DNA from: Chloroflexota bacterium
GTDB taxonomy: Bacteria; Chloroflexota; UBA11872; VXOZ01
Reading direction: 5' to 3'
Assembly: GCA_958295775.1 (NCBI GenBank)
Contig: CATQHC010000006.1
Location: forward strand, 62,001 to 126,000
Length of the DNA: 64,000 nt
The translations under genes and the position numbers were made by a program. This document shows, piece by piece, positions 18,479 to 27,553 of this stretch (its first letter is position 1; every line of letters starts with the position of its first letter). Below the pieces are notes generated by a model that saw only the letters and a list, made by a program, of their open reading frames with translations, searched no databases and was not told where the DNA came from.

Positions 18479-19315
18479 ATGGAGCCAACCCCTTCCAAAT
18501 CATTGAATACGGTCTCGGCAACGGACGAGCACTTTCCGCCTCTGACCGCTACTCCAGTCCACGTCGGTATCGTGATGGACGGCAACGGCCGCTGGGCGGC
18601 TCAGCGCGGCCTGCCCCGCTTGGAAGGGCATCGCGCGGGCGCGCGCCGCGTGCGGGAGGTAGCCGAAGCGGCGATCGACTTCGGTGTCCAGGTTCTCACC
18701 CTGTACGCCTTTTCCACGGAGAATTGGGCGCGTCCCGAAGAGGAAGTCAGCGGGCTCATGTCTCTGCTCGAACAGACGATTGCACAGGAACAGGATGCAG
18801 TCGTTGAGAATCAGATCCAAGTCCGCTCCATCGGACGGCGTGACGCTGTGCCCTCGACCCTGCAAATCGCCATAGACCAACTTGAAGAAGCGACGCGCGG
18901 CAACGATCGGCTCACAATCAACTTTGCCTTCAACTACGGCGGGCGCAGCGAGATCGTCGACGCCGTACGGGAAATCGTGGAGAAAGGCGTGCCCGCATCT
19001 CACGTCTCGGAAGAGACGATCGCGCAACACCTCTATACGCGCAATCTGCCCGACCCAGATCTCGTAATCCGCACTGCCGGCGAGATGCGGCTTTCCAACT
19101 TCCTGCTTTGGCAAGCCGCCTACGCCGAGTACTATGCTGCGGAAGTCTACTGGCCTGATTTTGGGCGCAAAGAGTTCTACGCCGCCCTCGCCAACTACAG
19201 CCGCCGCGAGCGCAAGTTCGGCGGCCTGGGTAGTAGCGACGACCCCGCTACAAGCGACAGCCTCGCTGGTGACGGCGGCCTTGCCGACAGCCAGAATGGC
19301 AAAGCGAAACAGTAG
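18479..19315 (+). CDS. uppS: Isoprenyl (undecaprenyl) diphosphate synthase
   Basis: 278 residues, two bases after the frr stop. It carries the cis-prenyltransferase motifs: VMDGNGRWAAQRGL with the catalytic Asp, HRAGARRVREV, TLYAFSTENWARP, and RTAGEMRLSNFLLWQ (most members have RTSGE, so Ser to Ala here). It builds the C55 carrier lipid for peptidoglycan by adding isopentenyl units to farnesyl diphosphate. The tail after residue 240 is low-complexity and overlaps the start of cdsA by 20 bases. Confidence 0.94.
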   Translation: MEPTPSKSLNTVSATDEHFPPLTATPVHVGIVMDGNGRWAAQRGLPRLEGHRAGARRVREVAEAAIDFGVQVLTLYAFSTENWARPEEEVSGLMSLLEQTIAQEQDAVVENQIQVRSIGRRDAVPSTLQIAIDQLEEATRGNDRLTINFAFNYGGRSEIVDAVREIVEKGVPASHVSEETIAQHLYTRNLPDPDLVIRTAGEMRLSNFLLWQAAYAEYYAAEVYWPDFGRKEFYAALANYSRRERKFGGLGSSDDPATSDSLAGDGGLADSQNGKAKQ

Positions 19316-20204
19316 GCGCGGCGAGACTGGCCGCGAATCCCCCCGTGCGAGTTGGCAGGAATTCGCAAAGCGCGCCCTCTCGTCTGTGGTCTACGCGCCA
19401 CTCTTACTCGCGTTGGCCTATTTTGGTAATCCCTGGCTGCTCATCGGCATGCTCGTCTGCGGCGGGCTGGCGCTGTGGGAGTACCTCCATCTGGTGCGCG
19501 GCATGGGGTTCGCCGTGCAGCGGATCACTGCCGGTGCGCTTGCCCTCGGCTTCTTCCTCTGGCCCTATAGCTTGATCTGGGCGGGCTACGCGGAGCTCGT
19601 GATCCTGCCGCCGCTGTTCTTTACGGTGATTGTGGTTTGTTCGCTCTGGGTGTTGCTGCTGCCCCGGGCTCACGGTCATGCGCAGGCGTTCACAGGTTGG
19701 GCCATGGCGGTCGCCGGCGCGATGTATATCGGCTGGTTGCTGGGACACACTGTCGCGCTCCGCGACTACATCTACGTGCGGGGAGAGCTGTGGCTCATCT
19801 TTGCCCTGGTCGTCACATGGGCCTACGACACCGGTGCGTACCTTGTGGGCAGGAGCATCGGCAAACGCCGCATCTTCCAGCACCTGAGCGCCGGCAAGAC
19901 CCTGGAAGGCACGCTGGGCGGCGCGTTCATCGCAGTCACGGTCGCGGCGCTCTACGCCCAGTTCACCCCATTCCCGCCGAGCCCGATCTTGGCCGGCCTC
20001 ATCGGTCTTGGCGCTGCGGTAGCGGCGCAACTGGGCGACCTGGTGGAGTCCCTCCTCAAACGCGGGGCGGACGTTAAAGAGTCCGGCTCCCTTATCCCCG
20101 GCCACGGGGGCATCCTGGACCGCATCGACAGCCTGCTCTTCACTGGCCCATACATGTTCTACGCAGCCCTAATCTGGGCCAGCCTGCAATTGGGCGCACA
20201 GTAG
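19296..20204 (+). CDS. cdsA: Phosphatidate cytidylyltransferase
   Basis: 302 residues from ATG 19296, just inside the 3' end of uppS; the longer frame back to 19134 only mirrors uppS. About eight membrane helices precede the family signature at the C-terminal end: SLLKRGADVKESGSLIPG, then HGGILDRID. The usual Asp after the Lys is Glu here (KE instead of KD), a conservative change at a metal-site residue. It makes CDP-diacylglycerol from phosphatidate and CTP, the branch point of phospholipid synthesis. It closes the operon; dxr and rseP, often next, are absent. Confidence 0.92.
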   Translation: MAKRNSRRGETGRESPRASWQEFAKRALSSVVYAPLLLALAYFGNPWLLIGMLVCGGLALWEYLHLVRGMGFAVQRITAGALALGFFLWPYSLIWAGYAELVILPPLFFTVIVVCSLWVLLLPRAHGHAQAFTGWAMAVAGAMYIGWLLGHTVALRDYIYVRGELWLIFALVVTWAYDTGAYLVGRSIGKRRIFQHLSAGKTLEGTLGGAFIAVTVAALYAQFTPFPPSPILAGLIGLGAAVAAQLGDLVESLLKRGADVKESGSLIPGHGGILDRIDSLLFTGPYMFYAALIWASLQLGAQ

Positions 20205-20306
20205 GAGTAGCGCAGGCACTTGCGCATACCTCGTCAATACTTCAACTCATCCGACCCGACTAGAACGGGCAGGCCTAGCACGAACGGAATGCAATTCCGG
20301 TCAGCC

Positions 20307-21135
20307 TTACTCTCCAACCGCCATCTCCACCACCGGTCGGCCGTCTTCCTCCACCCACACGCCGCAGGGGCCGCCCCGCTCGCTGGTGCCGAGGTCTACG
20401 ACGCTGCCGTCCATGCGCAGCACGGGATGGTAGTACTTGGAGACCTTCTCGGCGCTGCCCATGATGTAGTGGCCGATGAGCGACCGGCGGAAGCGGTCGG
20501 TTGTCGTATTCGGCAAGCTACCGTGAATTAGCTGACCGTTGAAGAAGAGCACGTCGCCGGCATCCATCAATACAGGAACGGTCTGCACCTGTTTCGGTAA
20601 CGGCACCGTCACATCCGTAAAGCTCTGCGCAGTGTCCGCCTCTTCCGTGCACAGTTCCGGCAGCGTATGGCTGCCGGGCACCACCTGCAAGCAGCCGTTC
20701 TCCTCGTCACAGCGGTCAAGCGCCAGCCAGGCCGCCATGCAGGTGCCCGGTTTGCACCTGCAAGTAGAACTGGTCCTGGTGCAGGGCCTGTCCGCGCGCG
20801 CCCGGCGGCTTGAAATAGATCATGGACTGCACCGCAAACGGGTCGCCGCCTAAGAGCGTCGCCAGACCTTCGCGAAACCGTGGATCCAGCATCCATTGCA
20901 GGCTGAGGTCGTCCCAGCGATGCATGTGGATCATGCGCGGGAACTTCTTCAAGGGATCGGCCGCTGGGTCGCCATTCGGCACATCCACGCCGGCCGCGTC
21001 ACCTTTATATGTCCCGTTCTGCCGCAAGAACATGTAGTGGTCGGTGAGCGCGGCGACCTCTGCCGGTGAAAAGAGGCCGCGAGCTACCGAATAGCCCTTC
21101 TGTTCAAAACTATCCTTGAATGCTTGATCGAACAT
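20307..21135 (-). pseudogene. Phytanoyl-CoA dioxygenase (PhyH) family, broken by a one-base frameshift
   Basis: The N-terminal part starts at ATG 21135 (MFDQAFKDSFEQKGYSVARG, AAAGGG upstream) and has the iron-binding HQDQFYLQVQ (H-x-D). The frame is lost near 20745 (minus strand gtgcaaaccgg). Removing one A restores PGTCMAAWLALD and joins the C-terminal part with ENGCLQVVPGSH, the distal His in GQLIHGSLPN, and the oxoglutarate Arg in RFRRSLIGHY. Intact it would be about 275 residues: an Fe(II)/2-oxoglutarate oxygenase. All catalytic residues remain, so the break is either very recent or an error in the sequence. It is convergent with cdsA. Confidence 0.85.
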
Positions 21136-21424
21136 TGTGCCGACCCTTTCGCCTGTGAATGACCATATCGTCGCGCGGCCGCCGTTCCGCATGCTCTGCC
21201 GCTTTGCCCGGCAGTGCTGCCGCGTGCTTGCAGCGAGCGAAGCTTGCCTTGAGTGAGATTATTCACTCCTTCATAGTCTACTCCAGCCCAATCAAGAAGA
21301 CTATGTCTCTAGACGCATAGGCCCACGTTCGTCCGTTTGCCACGCAGCGGTCTCGCTGCAGGTGCGAGTGAGAAAACGTACAATAGTGTGGGAAAAGCCT
21401 GAACAGCGTGGGAGAGGTGCATCT

Positions 21425-22624
21425 ATGGCGAAACAAGCGGCAGACTACCAGCTCGTGTGGGGAGACTTGCACATTCATTCGTACTTCTCTTCATGCTATT
21501 GGGGCGAAGAGACGCTTCCCGACGGCTTCGACGGCTCGCCAGCCGATTGCTACCGCTACGCCCGCGACGTGGCGGGCATGGACTTTGGCGCGGTGACCGA
21601 CCATACCTGGTCGGGCAACGGCAGAATGCTGGTTGAGGACGAGTGGGCGGAGATCCTTGATGCCAGCCGGCAATACCATGCGCCGGAACGGTTTGTTACG
21701 GTCCCCGGGTACGAGTGGAATGCGCCCAAGGACCGCCAGTGGGGACACCGCAACACGCTCTTCAACCACGACGAGCCGCCAATCCTGCACAGCGGCGCGG
21801 AAGTAACGGACCTCGCCCAGCTCTGGCAGCAGCTTGACGACCTGCCGTACGACGCCCTCAGTATCCCCCACCACCTCGCCCGCGACGCCACGCCCTATGA
21901 CTGGTCGCAACATCACGACCACTGGGAACCGGTGGTGGAGATTACCTCGCTCTGGGGCAACTACGAATATCAGGGCAATCCCAATGAGTGCGATCCCAAC
22001 TGGTCGCCCAGCGCCACCGGCAGTTTTCTTCAGGACGGCTTGGCACAGGCCAATCGCGTGGGCGTCATCGGCGGCGGCGACAACCACACCGGCCACGCCG
22101 GCGGGCATTACTTCAACACGCAGCAGCCAAATGTGACAAATTCCCAGCGCCTCAACCGCCTCAGCCGATTCCGCATGAACGCCCTGGGCACAGGTATCGG
22201 CGGACTGTATGTGACGGAGTTTACGCGGGACGGTATCTTCGAGGCGTTGCGCGCCCGCCGCTGCATCGCGGCGTCCGGACGCAAGATCAGCCTCTGGACG
22301 GAGACTAACGGCCTGCTCATGGGTGCGGAAGGGCCTGCGCTCGATGGAAGCCCGCGCACTGTCGCTTACACCGTCACCGGCAGCGAGCGCATTGCAACCG
22401 TGACCCTCGTCCGCAACGGCGTGGATGTAAAGCGTTTCCACGGCGATGACTATTACCACGAGGGTGTCTTCGAGGATGCCGACCCGCTGGATCGGCTGTT
22501 CACCATTTCTCCCAGCGTCGGCAACGGCAACGGCGAGGCGTGGGTCTACTACTACGTGCGCGCCGTGCAGGAGGATGGGCGTACCGCCTGGTCAAGCCCG
22601 GTCTGGTTTCCGGTTGCCTTCTAA
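21425..22624 (+). CDS. DUF3604/PHP-like metal-dependent hydrolase
   Basis: 399 residues from ATG 21425 (GAGAGG upstream); the longer frame to 21362 is not supported. It begins with WGDLHIHSYFSSCYW, the first metal-binding HxH of the PHP-like fold, then FGAVTDHTW, SIPHHLAR, and GVIGGGDNHTGHAGG near residue 220, together giving a plausible set of metal ligands. The C-terminal third (after residue 300) looks like a beta-sandwich. The pattern fits the DUF3604 family, for which substrates are mostly unknown; phosphoesterase or amidohydrolase chemistry is likely. It is transcribed away from the PhyH gene. Confidence 0.75.
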   Translation: MAKQAADYQLVWGDLHIHSYFSSCYWGEETLPDGFDGSPADCYRYARDVAGMDFGAVTDHTWSGNGRMLVEDEWAEILDASRQYHAPERFVTVPGYEWNAPKDRQWGHRNTLFNHDEPPILHSGAEVTDLAQLWQQLDDLPYDALSIPHHLARDATPYDWSQHHDHWEPVVEITSLWGNYEYQGNPNECDPNWSPSATGSFLQDGLAQANRVGVIGGGDNHTGHAGGHYFNTQQPNVTNSQRLNRLSRFRMNALGTGIGGLYVTEFTRDGIFEALRARRCIAASGRKISLWTETNGLLMGAEGPALDGSPRTVAYTVTGSERIATVTLVRNGVDVKRFHGDDYYHEGVFEDADPLDRLFTISPSVGNGNGEAWVYYYVRAVQEDGRTAWSSPVWFPVAF

Positions 22625-22639
22625 TTGGTTGTGGCCGGT

Positions 22640-22694
22640 CATGCCCACTGCCGTTCCCACTTCGACAAGTTCAGTACGAACGGCAGTGGGCATG
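22640..22694. repeat. Long hairpin with a family-C repeat in its loop (gap 22625-22912)
   Basis: Arms 22640-22655 (catgcccactgccgtt) and 22679-22694 pair perfectly over 16 bases. The 23-base loop contains the dispersed sequence cttcgacaagttcagtacg. It begins 16 bases after the stop of the DUF3604 gene, so it could act as a terminator, but no T-run follows. Confidence 0.7.
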
Positions 22695-22912
22695 TAGCGC
22701 AGAGCCGGGTCTCTAGCCTTGGGTACGCCTCCATGTGTGTAGAGTTGCGCAAGCATTGCCTCCTGTACTCTTGCCTAACCGGGTTGTTGCAGGGAGTCTT
22801 GCGTCGTAGAATGCACATAGCTCGTGTGGCCGGCCGCAGGTCTCATTGACGACGACGGCGAGGGCGGGACTCGAGACACATGTGTAAGACTGGCTGAAAT
22901 GGAAAACATCCA

Positions 22913-23647
22913 ATGGCCGATTCAACACCAAACGAACCGGAATCTGACGCCGCGTCGGTTTTCTCGCCGGTTCGCAGCCTGGTCATGCCGGCGCTGGAAC
23001 TTCCCGACCACTTCGAGTACAACTCCAGACTGCAAATGGACGGCTTGGAGTTCCTCGCCCACCTGCCGGCAGGCAAGTTTCCGGTAGCGTTTCTCGATCC
23101 GCAGTACCGCGGCCTCTTGGACAAGATGTCGTACGGGAACGAGGGCCGCAGCCGAAATCGCGGGCGCTCCTCGCTGCGTCAAATGGATGATGAGAAGATT
23201 ACTGCCTTTGTTCGCGGCATTGACCGCGCGCTCATGCCCAGCGGACACTTGTTCCTCTGGATGGACAAGTTTCACCTGTGCACGGGTTTCTCCCACTGGC
23301 TCAAGGACACGAAACTCGCCGTGGTTGATCTCGTCACCTGGGATAAGGGCCGCATCGGCATGGGCTACCGCACCCGGCGCAAGAGCGAGCACTTGGTTGT
23401 GCTGCAAAAGACGCCGCGCCGCGCGAAAGGCGTGTGGAAAATCCACGACATCCCGGACGTGTGGGCCGAGACCGTGCCGCGGGATGCGGTGACGCACCGG
23501 AAGCCGGTGGAACTCCAGGGGGCCCTGATTGCGGCGGTTACGAATCCGGGAGACGTGGTGATCGATCCGGCCGCGGGGAGTTTCTCCGTGCTGGAAGCCT
23601 GCCGCCAGCGCAATCGCGTCTTCCTCGGTTGCGATGTTGAAGGCTAA
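22913..23647 (+). CDS. Solitary DNA methyltransferase (N4/N6 type, beta order)
   Basis: 244 residues. The catalytic motif IV is DPQYRG at residues 62-67 (most relatives have DPPY), and the AdoMet-binding motif I is near the C-terminus (VIDPAAGSFSVLEAC, preceded by THRKPVELQGALI, motif X). Motif IV before motif I is the beta-class order of N4-cytosine and N6-adenine DNA methyltransferases. The small size leaves little room for a target-recognition domain. No restriction gene is adjacent, so it is a solitary enzyme, perhaps regulatory or of phage origin. ATG 22913 has only a weak binding site. Confidence 0.75.
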   Translation: MADSTPNEPESDAASVFSPVRSLVMPALELPDHFEYNSRLQMDGLEFLAHLPAGKFPVAFLDPQYRGLLDKMSYGNEGRSRNRGRSSLRQMDDEKITAFVRGIDRALMPSGHLFLWMDKFHLCTGFSHWLKDTKLAVVDLVTWDKGRIGMGYRTRRKSEHLVVLQKTPRRAKGVWKIHDIPDVWAETVPRDAVTHRKPVELQGALIAAVTNPGDVVIDPAAGSFSVLEACRQRNRVFLGCDVEG

Positions 23648-23725
23648 AGAATTTCAAGCGCGAGGAACGGGCTAAAGCGTTGCGGCCCTGTGCTTAACAC
23701 GTGCGATACATAGAGGCGAAAGACT

Positions 23726-24757
23726 ATGAGCTCAGAACCGATTCATGTCGGCATCATCGGCGCGGGCGCGAACACGCGCGACCGCCACATCCCCGGTCTG
23801 CAAGCAATTGAGGGAGTCGAGATCGTCAGCGTCTGCAACCGCAGCCAGGAATCGAGCGCGCGCGTGGCGCAGCAGTTCGGCATTCCCCAGACCTACGCAA
23901 ACTGGAACGAGCTGATCGACGCGCCGGATACGAATGCCATCGTCATCGGCACGTGGCCGTATCTGCACTGCCAGGCCACGCTCGCCGCGCTGGCTGCCGG
24001 CAAGCATGTGCTCTGCGAAGCGCGCATGGCCATGAATGCCGCCGAAGCCTGGGAGATGCAGGCTGCGGCTCAGGTAAATCCACAGCTCGTCGTGCAGATC
24101 GTGCCATCGCCTATGACGCTGCGGGTGGACACAACGCTGAAACGTCTGCTGGCAGAGGGCTACGTGGGCGACCTGCTCGCCATAGAGGTCCGCGTGGGCG
24201 GTGACTTCCTGGATGCCGCCGCGCCCCTGCACTGGCGGCAGGACTTCGATCTGAGCGGCTTCAATATCATGAGCATGGGCATCTGGTACGAGGCGGTCTT
24301 GCGCTGGGTCGGCGAGGCCAACCACGTGCAGGCCATGGGCAAGATCTTTACGCGAATGCGCGCGGACGAGACAGGTGAGCTACGAGCAGTGCGCGTGCCT
24401 GAGCACGTTGACGTGGTCGCCGACATGGCCTGCGGCGCGCAACTGCACATGCAGGTCTCGAGCGTCACCGGCCTGGCGGGCGCGCCGGAAGCGTTTCTCT
24501 TCGGGAGCGAGGGCACGTTGCGCTTTGCAGACAACACCCTCTACGGCGGCAAGCGCGGCGACGCCGCTTTAGATGAAATCCCAATACCGGCTGACGAAGC
24601 GGGCGGTTGGCGCGTGGAAGAGGAATTCGTCAGCGCCATTCGCGGACAGGAACAGGTCACCCACACCCCACCCGAGACCGGGGTAAAGTACATGGAGTTC
24701 ACCGAGGCGGTCACACGCAGCCTGCAAACCGGCCAAGTGATCGCCCTGCCGCTCTAG
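23726..24757 (+). CDS. Gfo/Idh/MocA family protein with an altered EKP motif
   Basis: 343 residues. The N-terminal Rossmann motif VGIIGAGANTRDRHIPGL (residues 8-25) and the C-terminal alpha/beta domain fit the Gfo/Idh/MocA family of NAD(P)-dependent sugar and polyol dehydrogenases. The conserved EKP that supplies the catalytic Lys is replaced: GKHVLCEARMAMNAAEA shows E-A-R. The general fold is clear, but ordinary dehydrogenase chemistry is doubtful. AGGCGA precedes ATG 23726. It lies 78 bases after the methyltransferase gene on the same strand. Confidence 0.82.
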   Translation: MSSEPIHVGIIGAGANTRDRHIPGLQAIEGVEIVSVCNRSQESSARVAQQFGIPQTYANWNELIDAPDTNAIVIGTWPYLHCQATLAALAAGKHVLCEARMAMNAAEAWEMQAAAQVNPQLVVQIVPSPMTLRVDTTLKRLLAEGYVGDLLAIEVRVGGDFLDAAAPLHWRQDFDLSGFNIMSMGIWYEAVLRWVGEANHVQAMGKIFTRMRADETGELRAVRVPEHVDVVADMACGAQLHMQVSSVTGLAGAPEAFLFGSEGTLRFADNTLYGGKRGDAALDEIPIPADEAGGWRVEEEFVSAIRGQEQVTHTPPETGVKYMEFTEAVTRSLQTGQVIALPL

Positions 24758-24876
24758 TGCATTCGAGAGTATTCTCGGAGACCTCTACAAAGCCTGAGAA
24801 TTGGCCGGCATTCGCTCTCCGTTGAGGAGAACCTTCAAAAAGCACTTGCCAAGGCGAGAAAGTCCCCTCTTCCGGT

Positions 24877-24976
24877 GGAGACCTTTGCGTAACCCTAGCG
24901 GAAGCGAGAGAGTTCCCTCTCCCTCGACGGGAGAGGGAGTGCCCCTGCCTGAAGGTGGGGTTATGCAAAGGTCTCC
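24877..24976. repeat. Composite inverted repeat
   Basis: Outer arms ggagacctttgcgtaaccc (24877-24895) and ggggttatgcaaaggtctcc (24957-24976) pair with few mismatches. Inside lies a second hairpin, tccctctccc (24914-24923) with gggagaggga (24929-24938). The nested design resembles a small non-autonomous element. Confidence 0.6.
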
Positions 24977-25563
24977 CGCGGGAGAGGGTTAGAGCCTGCC
25001 CCGTACTTGATACGGGGGCGAGGGCGAGTCCCCGCAATCCGGGCCAATTTCACCGATATTGCACACTTTCGTCTAAGTCTTTGAGGTAGGTAAGGACAGG
25101 ACAAGCAGTAATCCCCTCACCCCGGCCCTCTCCCGGCGGGAAAGGGAGTAATTCTTGCGCCGCTGGCCGGAGTTACACAAGGATCTCATTGAGGGAAAGA
25201 GTGAGGGTGAATCTTTGTTGATGCAGCCCGAACACGCTTGCCCGGCCGGTTCTTGCTAAGGCCCGCATCGGGAAATCTGAACCCAATCTAGCTTGTATAG
25301 ACCGGGTACATGGGTTACACCGCCGAATTTAGAGACATCGTAGTATGCGATGACCTTGCCATGAGAGTTAGAGCCTCTCAATACCTCTGCGCAATCGCTC
25401 TGCTTCCTTAGCGCAAACTAACGACCTGAACTTGAACCCGTAGTGTCGCCTGGAATGTCACCATCCCGGTCCAATCAGGAGCGCCTGTGGGTGTCAATAT
25501 GCTCAATGTGTTACCTATTTCCCCGAACAACCGTTACTTATGTCCCAGTCTGTACACTACTAC

Positions 25564-25588
25564 GTAGCGCGGGGGCTTGTCCCCCGCT
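25564..25588 (-). repeat. Family-B palindrome
   Basis: An inverse copy of the element whose core is gcgggggacaagcccccgc followed by gctac. Other copies lie at 40543, 43131, 43264, 51461, 51567 and 51675. Confidence 0.75.
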
Positions 25589-25658
25589 CTTTGCATCCAC
25601 GCCCGTCGTGCCTGACGAGTAGGGCATTTTATACCCCACCGCCACGTAGGAAATTCGC

Positions 25659-26330
25659 CTACAGAATCCCATGGCGCTCGAACACCGTCCGCATTTTGTC
25701 GCCCGCGGCGAGTTCCGCGCGGACAGTATTCTCTCCCCGCACTTTTACCTCGGCAGGCTGCAGGACCGCCTCGATGTGTTGGTGAGGAATGACCACCACG
25801 CCGTCGTATTCAGCCAGGATGTAGTCGCCGGGTTGCACCAGCACGCCGCCGCACGTAATCGGCACGTTGTGGGCGATCGCCTCGGCACGGCCCGCGGCGT
25901 CGGCGGCGCAGAAGTCCGTGGCAAAGACCGGGAAGGGCTTTGCAATGATCATGCCGCTGTCGCGCACCGGACCGTCGATCACCGCGCCGGTGGCGCCCCG
26001 CGCCTGGGCACAGGTGGAAAACAACTCGCCCCAGAGCGCGCACGACGGGGCGTCACCTAACGCGGCGACGTACACCTCTCCCGGCTGCAAACTGTCCATG
26101 GCTTCGATTTCCATGAAGTGGTATTCCTCCTGGGAGGGAATGCGCTCGGCCGGACGAAAGTGGATCGGGTGGGCGCGGCCCACGACCCGCGCCTCGACAT
26201 AGAGCGGCCGCACACGCGGCGCCATCACCTGATGCCGCAAGCCAAGCGCATCGAGCGCGTCCGAAACCACGGCCACGTAAACGTGCTGCAAGCGTTCGAG
26301 ATAGAGATCTTGGGGAATTAAGGCGGACAT
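25659..26330 (-). CDS. RraA-like protein (HMG/CHA aldolase family)
   Basis: 223 residues of the RraA / class II 4-hydroxy-4-methyl-2-oxoglutarate aldolase fold. Diagnostic segments are LWGELFSTCAQARGATGAV, IDGPVRDSG with the substrate-binding Arg-Asp, and CGGVLVQPGDYILAEYDGVVVIP, where the usual ADxDGV reads AEYDGV. These proteins cleave pyruvate-type aldols with a divalent metal, or, in RraA proper, restrain RNase E. With a divergent livG promoter region nearby, an aldolase or lyase role in catabolism is more likely. AAGGAG precedes ATG 26330. Confidence 0.82.
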   Translation of the reverse strand: MSALIPQDLYLERLQHVYVAVVSDALDALGLRHQVMAPRVRPLYVEARVVGRAHPIHFRPAERIPSQEEYHFMEIEAMDSLQPGEVYVAALGDAPSCALWGELFSTCAQARGATGAVIDGPVRDSGMIIAKPFPVFATDFCAADAAGRAEAIAHNVPITCGGVLVQPGDYILAEYDGVVVIPHQHIEAVLQPAEVKVRGENTVRAELAAGDKMRTVFERHGIL

Positions 26331-26749
26331 ATCGGGCTGCTCCTTACGATTTTGGGCGGCGGCAAAGTCTTGCGCCTATCATAACGTGCCGAGACGCGGA
26401 TCGTGGCTTGACCTGCAATAATTGGGCTCATTGGACTCTTCAGGCAGACCCTTCTCCGGTAGCGCAGGTTTGCAACCTGCGCCTACTGCCAGCCCAGGCA
26501 TCAGCAGCACCGACCCACGAATTTCGTTGCCCTTGGAAGGGGGGGCCTCTGGATTCCGGCTTGCGCCGGACTGACGGGCTTCTTGCATTCTTCCCTGAAG
26601 AAAGTGATGAGCCTGCCACTCTCTCAGGCTCCTGCGCGAACATCCACACGCGTGAGCGTCCCTTAGCAAGCGCCGCTTGCACTATCATAGAGGTGACCTC
26701 CCGCCATCGCGGTGAATGGGAACGGGTCTCCAACCTCTCTGACTTGAAC
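26331..26749. other. Gap between RraA-like gene and livG with repeats A and D
   Basis: This holds a family-A palindrome at 26456-26484 (agcgcaggtttgcaacctgc) and a family-D element at 26551-26578 (ggattccggcttgcgccgga). The livG frame is open upstream to 26408, but that part is made of these repeats and is not taken as coding. The promoters of both divergent genes must lie here; none stands out. Confidence 0.65.
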
Positions 26750-27553
26750 ATGGGGACAAGCAGGACCGTGGCTACGGACACGCAGCATGTACTCTTGCAG
26801 GTAGAGAACGTCGCCAAGTCGTTTGGAGGCTTGCAGGCGGTGCAGAACTGCTCCATGCAGGTGCGCTCAGGTACGATCACGGGTCTGATCGGACCTAACG
26901 GGGCGGGCAAGACGACGTTATTCAATCTCATTTCCGGTTTCTACGCCCCGGACGCGGGCAGCATCGTGTTCCAGGGAAAGCGCATCGACGGGCTGCCGCC
27001 GCACCGCATCTTCCACCACGGTCTCTGCCGCACTTTCCAGGTGCCCAAAGAACTCAAGCAAATGACCGTGCTCGAAAACCTGATGCTGGTGCCTGCAGGC
27101 CAAGCGGGCGAACGGATGGGGACGGCGTGGCTCATACCGTGGCGCGTGCGCCGGCAGGAGCAGGAAGCCTACGACAAGGCGCTGGACGTGCTGGAGTTCG
27201 TAAGCCTGGCCCACCTGCGGGACGAGTATGCGGCAAATCTCTCCACCGGCCAGAAGAAGCTGCTGGAACTTGCCCGCGCCATGATGACGGACCCGCGACT
27301 CATCATGCTGGACGAGCCGGGCGCCGGGGTGAACCCAACGCTCTTGGATAGCCTCATGCGGCAGATCGAGCGCCTTGTTGCCGAACGCGGCATTACCGTC
27401 CTGCTCATAGAGCACAACATGGCGGTGGTGATGGGTCTCTGCGACCCCGTCATCGTCATGAGCAACGGCGAGAAGCTCGCGGAAGGCACACCGGCGGAAA
27501 TCCAGCGGAACGAGCAGGTGCTCGCGGCGTATCTGGGAGGCCAAAACCGGTGA
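26750..27553 (+). CDS. livG: Branched-chain amino acid-type ABC transporter ATPase LivG
   Basis: 267 residues from ATG 26750. It has Walker A GPNGAGKTT, the LivG-type long insert after the Q-loop, the ABC signature NLSTGQKKLLELARAM, Walker B LIMLDEPGAGV, and the H-loop LLIEHNMAVV. It is one of the two ATPases of a LivFGHM-type importer for branched-chain amino acids, amides or urea. The stop overlaps the GTG of livF by four bases (GTGA), so the two are translationally coupled. Confidence 0.93.
   Translation: MGTSRTVATDTQHVLLQVENVAKSFGGLQAVQNCSMQVRSGTITGLIGPNGAGKTTLFNLISGFYAPDAGSIVFQGKRIDGLPPHRIFHHGLCRTFQVPKELKQMTVLENLMLVPAGQAGERMGTAWLIPWRVRRQEQEAYDKALDVLEFVSLAHLRDEYAANLSTGQKKLLELARAMMTDPRLIMLDEPGAGVNPTLLDSLMRQIERLVAERGITVLLIEHNMAVVMGLCDPVIVMSNGEKLAEGTPAEIQRNEQVLAAYLGGQNR

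Larger units (their letters stand above)
24758..25658. other. 900-bp gap without a gene, rich in palindromic repeats
   Basis: There is no ORF with protein-like composition. The gap holds a composite inverted repeat at 24877-24976, a run of ccctctccc / gggagaggg hairpins (around 24914-24938 and 25123-25145), and one family-B palindrome at 25564-25588. The segment 25250-25540 shows no structure that I can name. Confidence 0.7.

Noticed and set aside
22913-23647. Part of a restriction-modification system
   Set aside because: The neighbours are a DUF3604 hydrolase and a Gfo/Idh/MocA protein; no nuclease or specificity gene is seen.
26408-26749. N-terminal extension of livG
   Set aside because: It is made of dispersed repeats A and D; the ABC domain starts right after ATG 26750.
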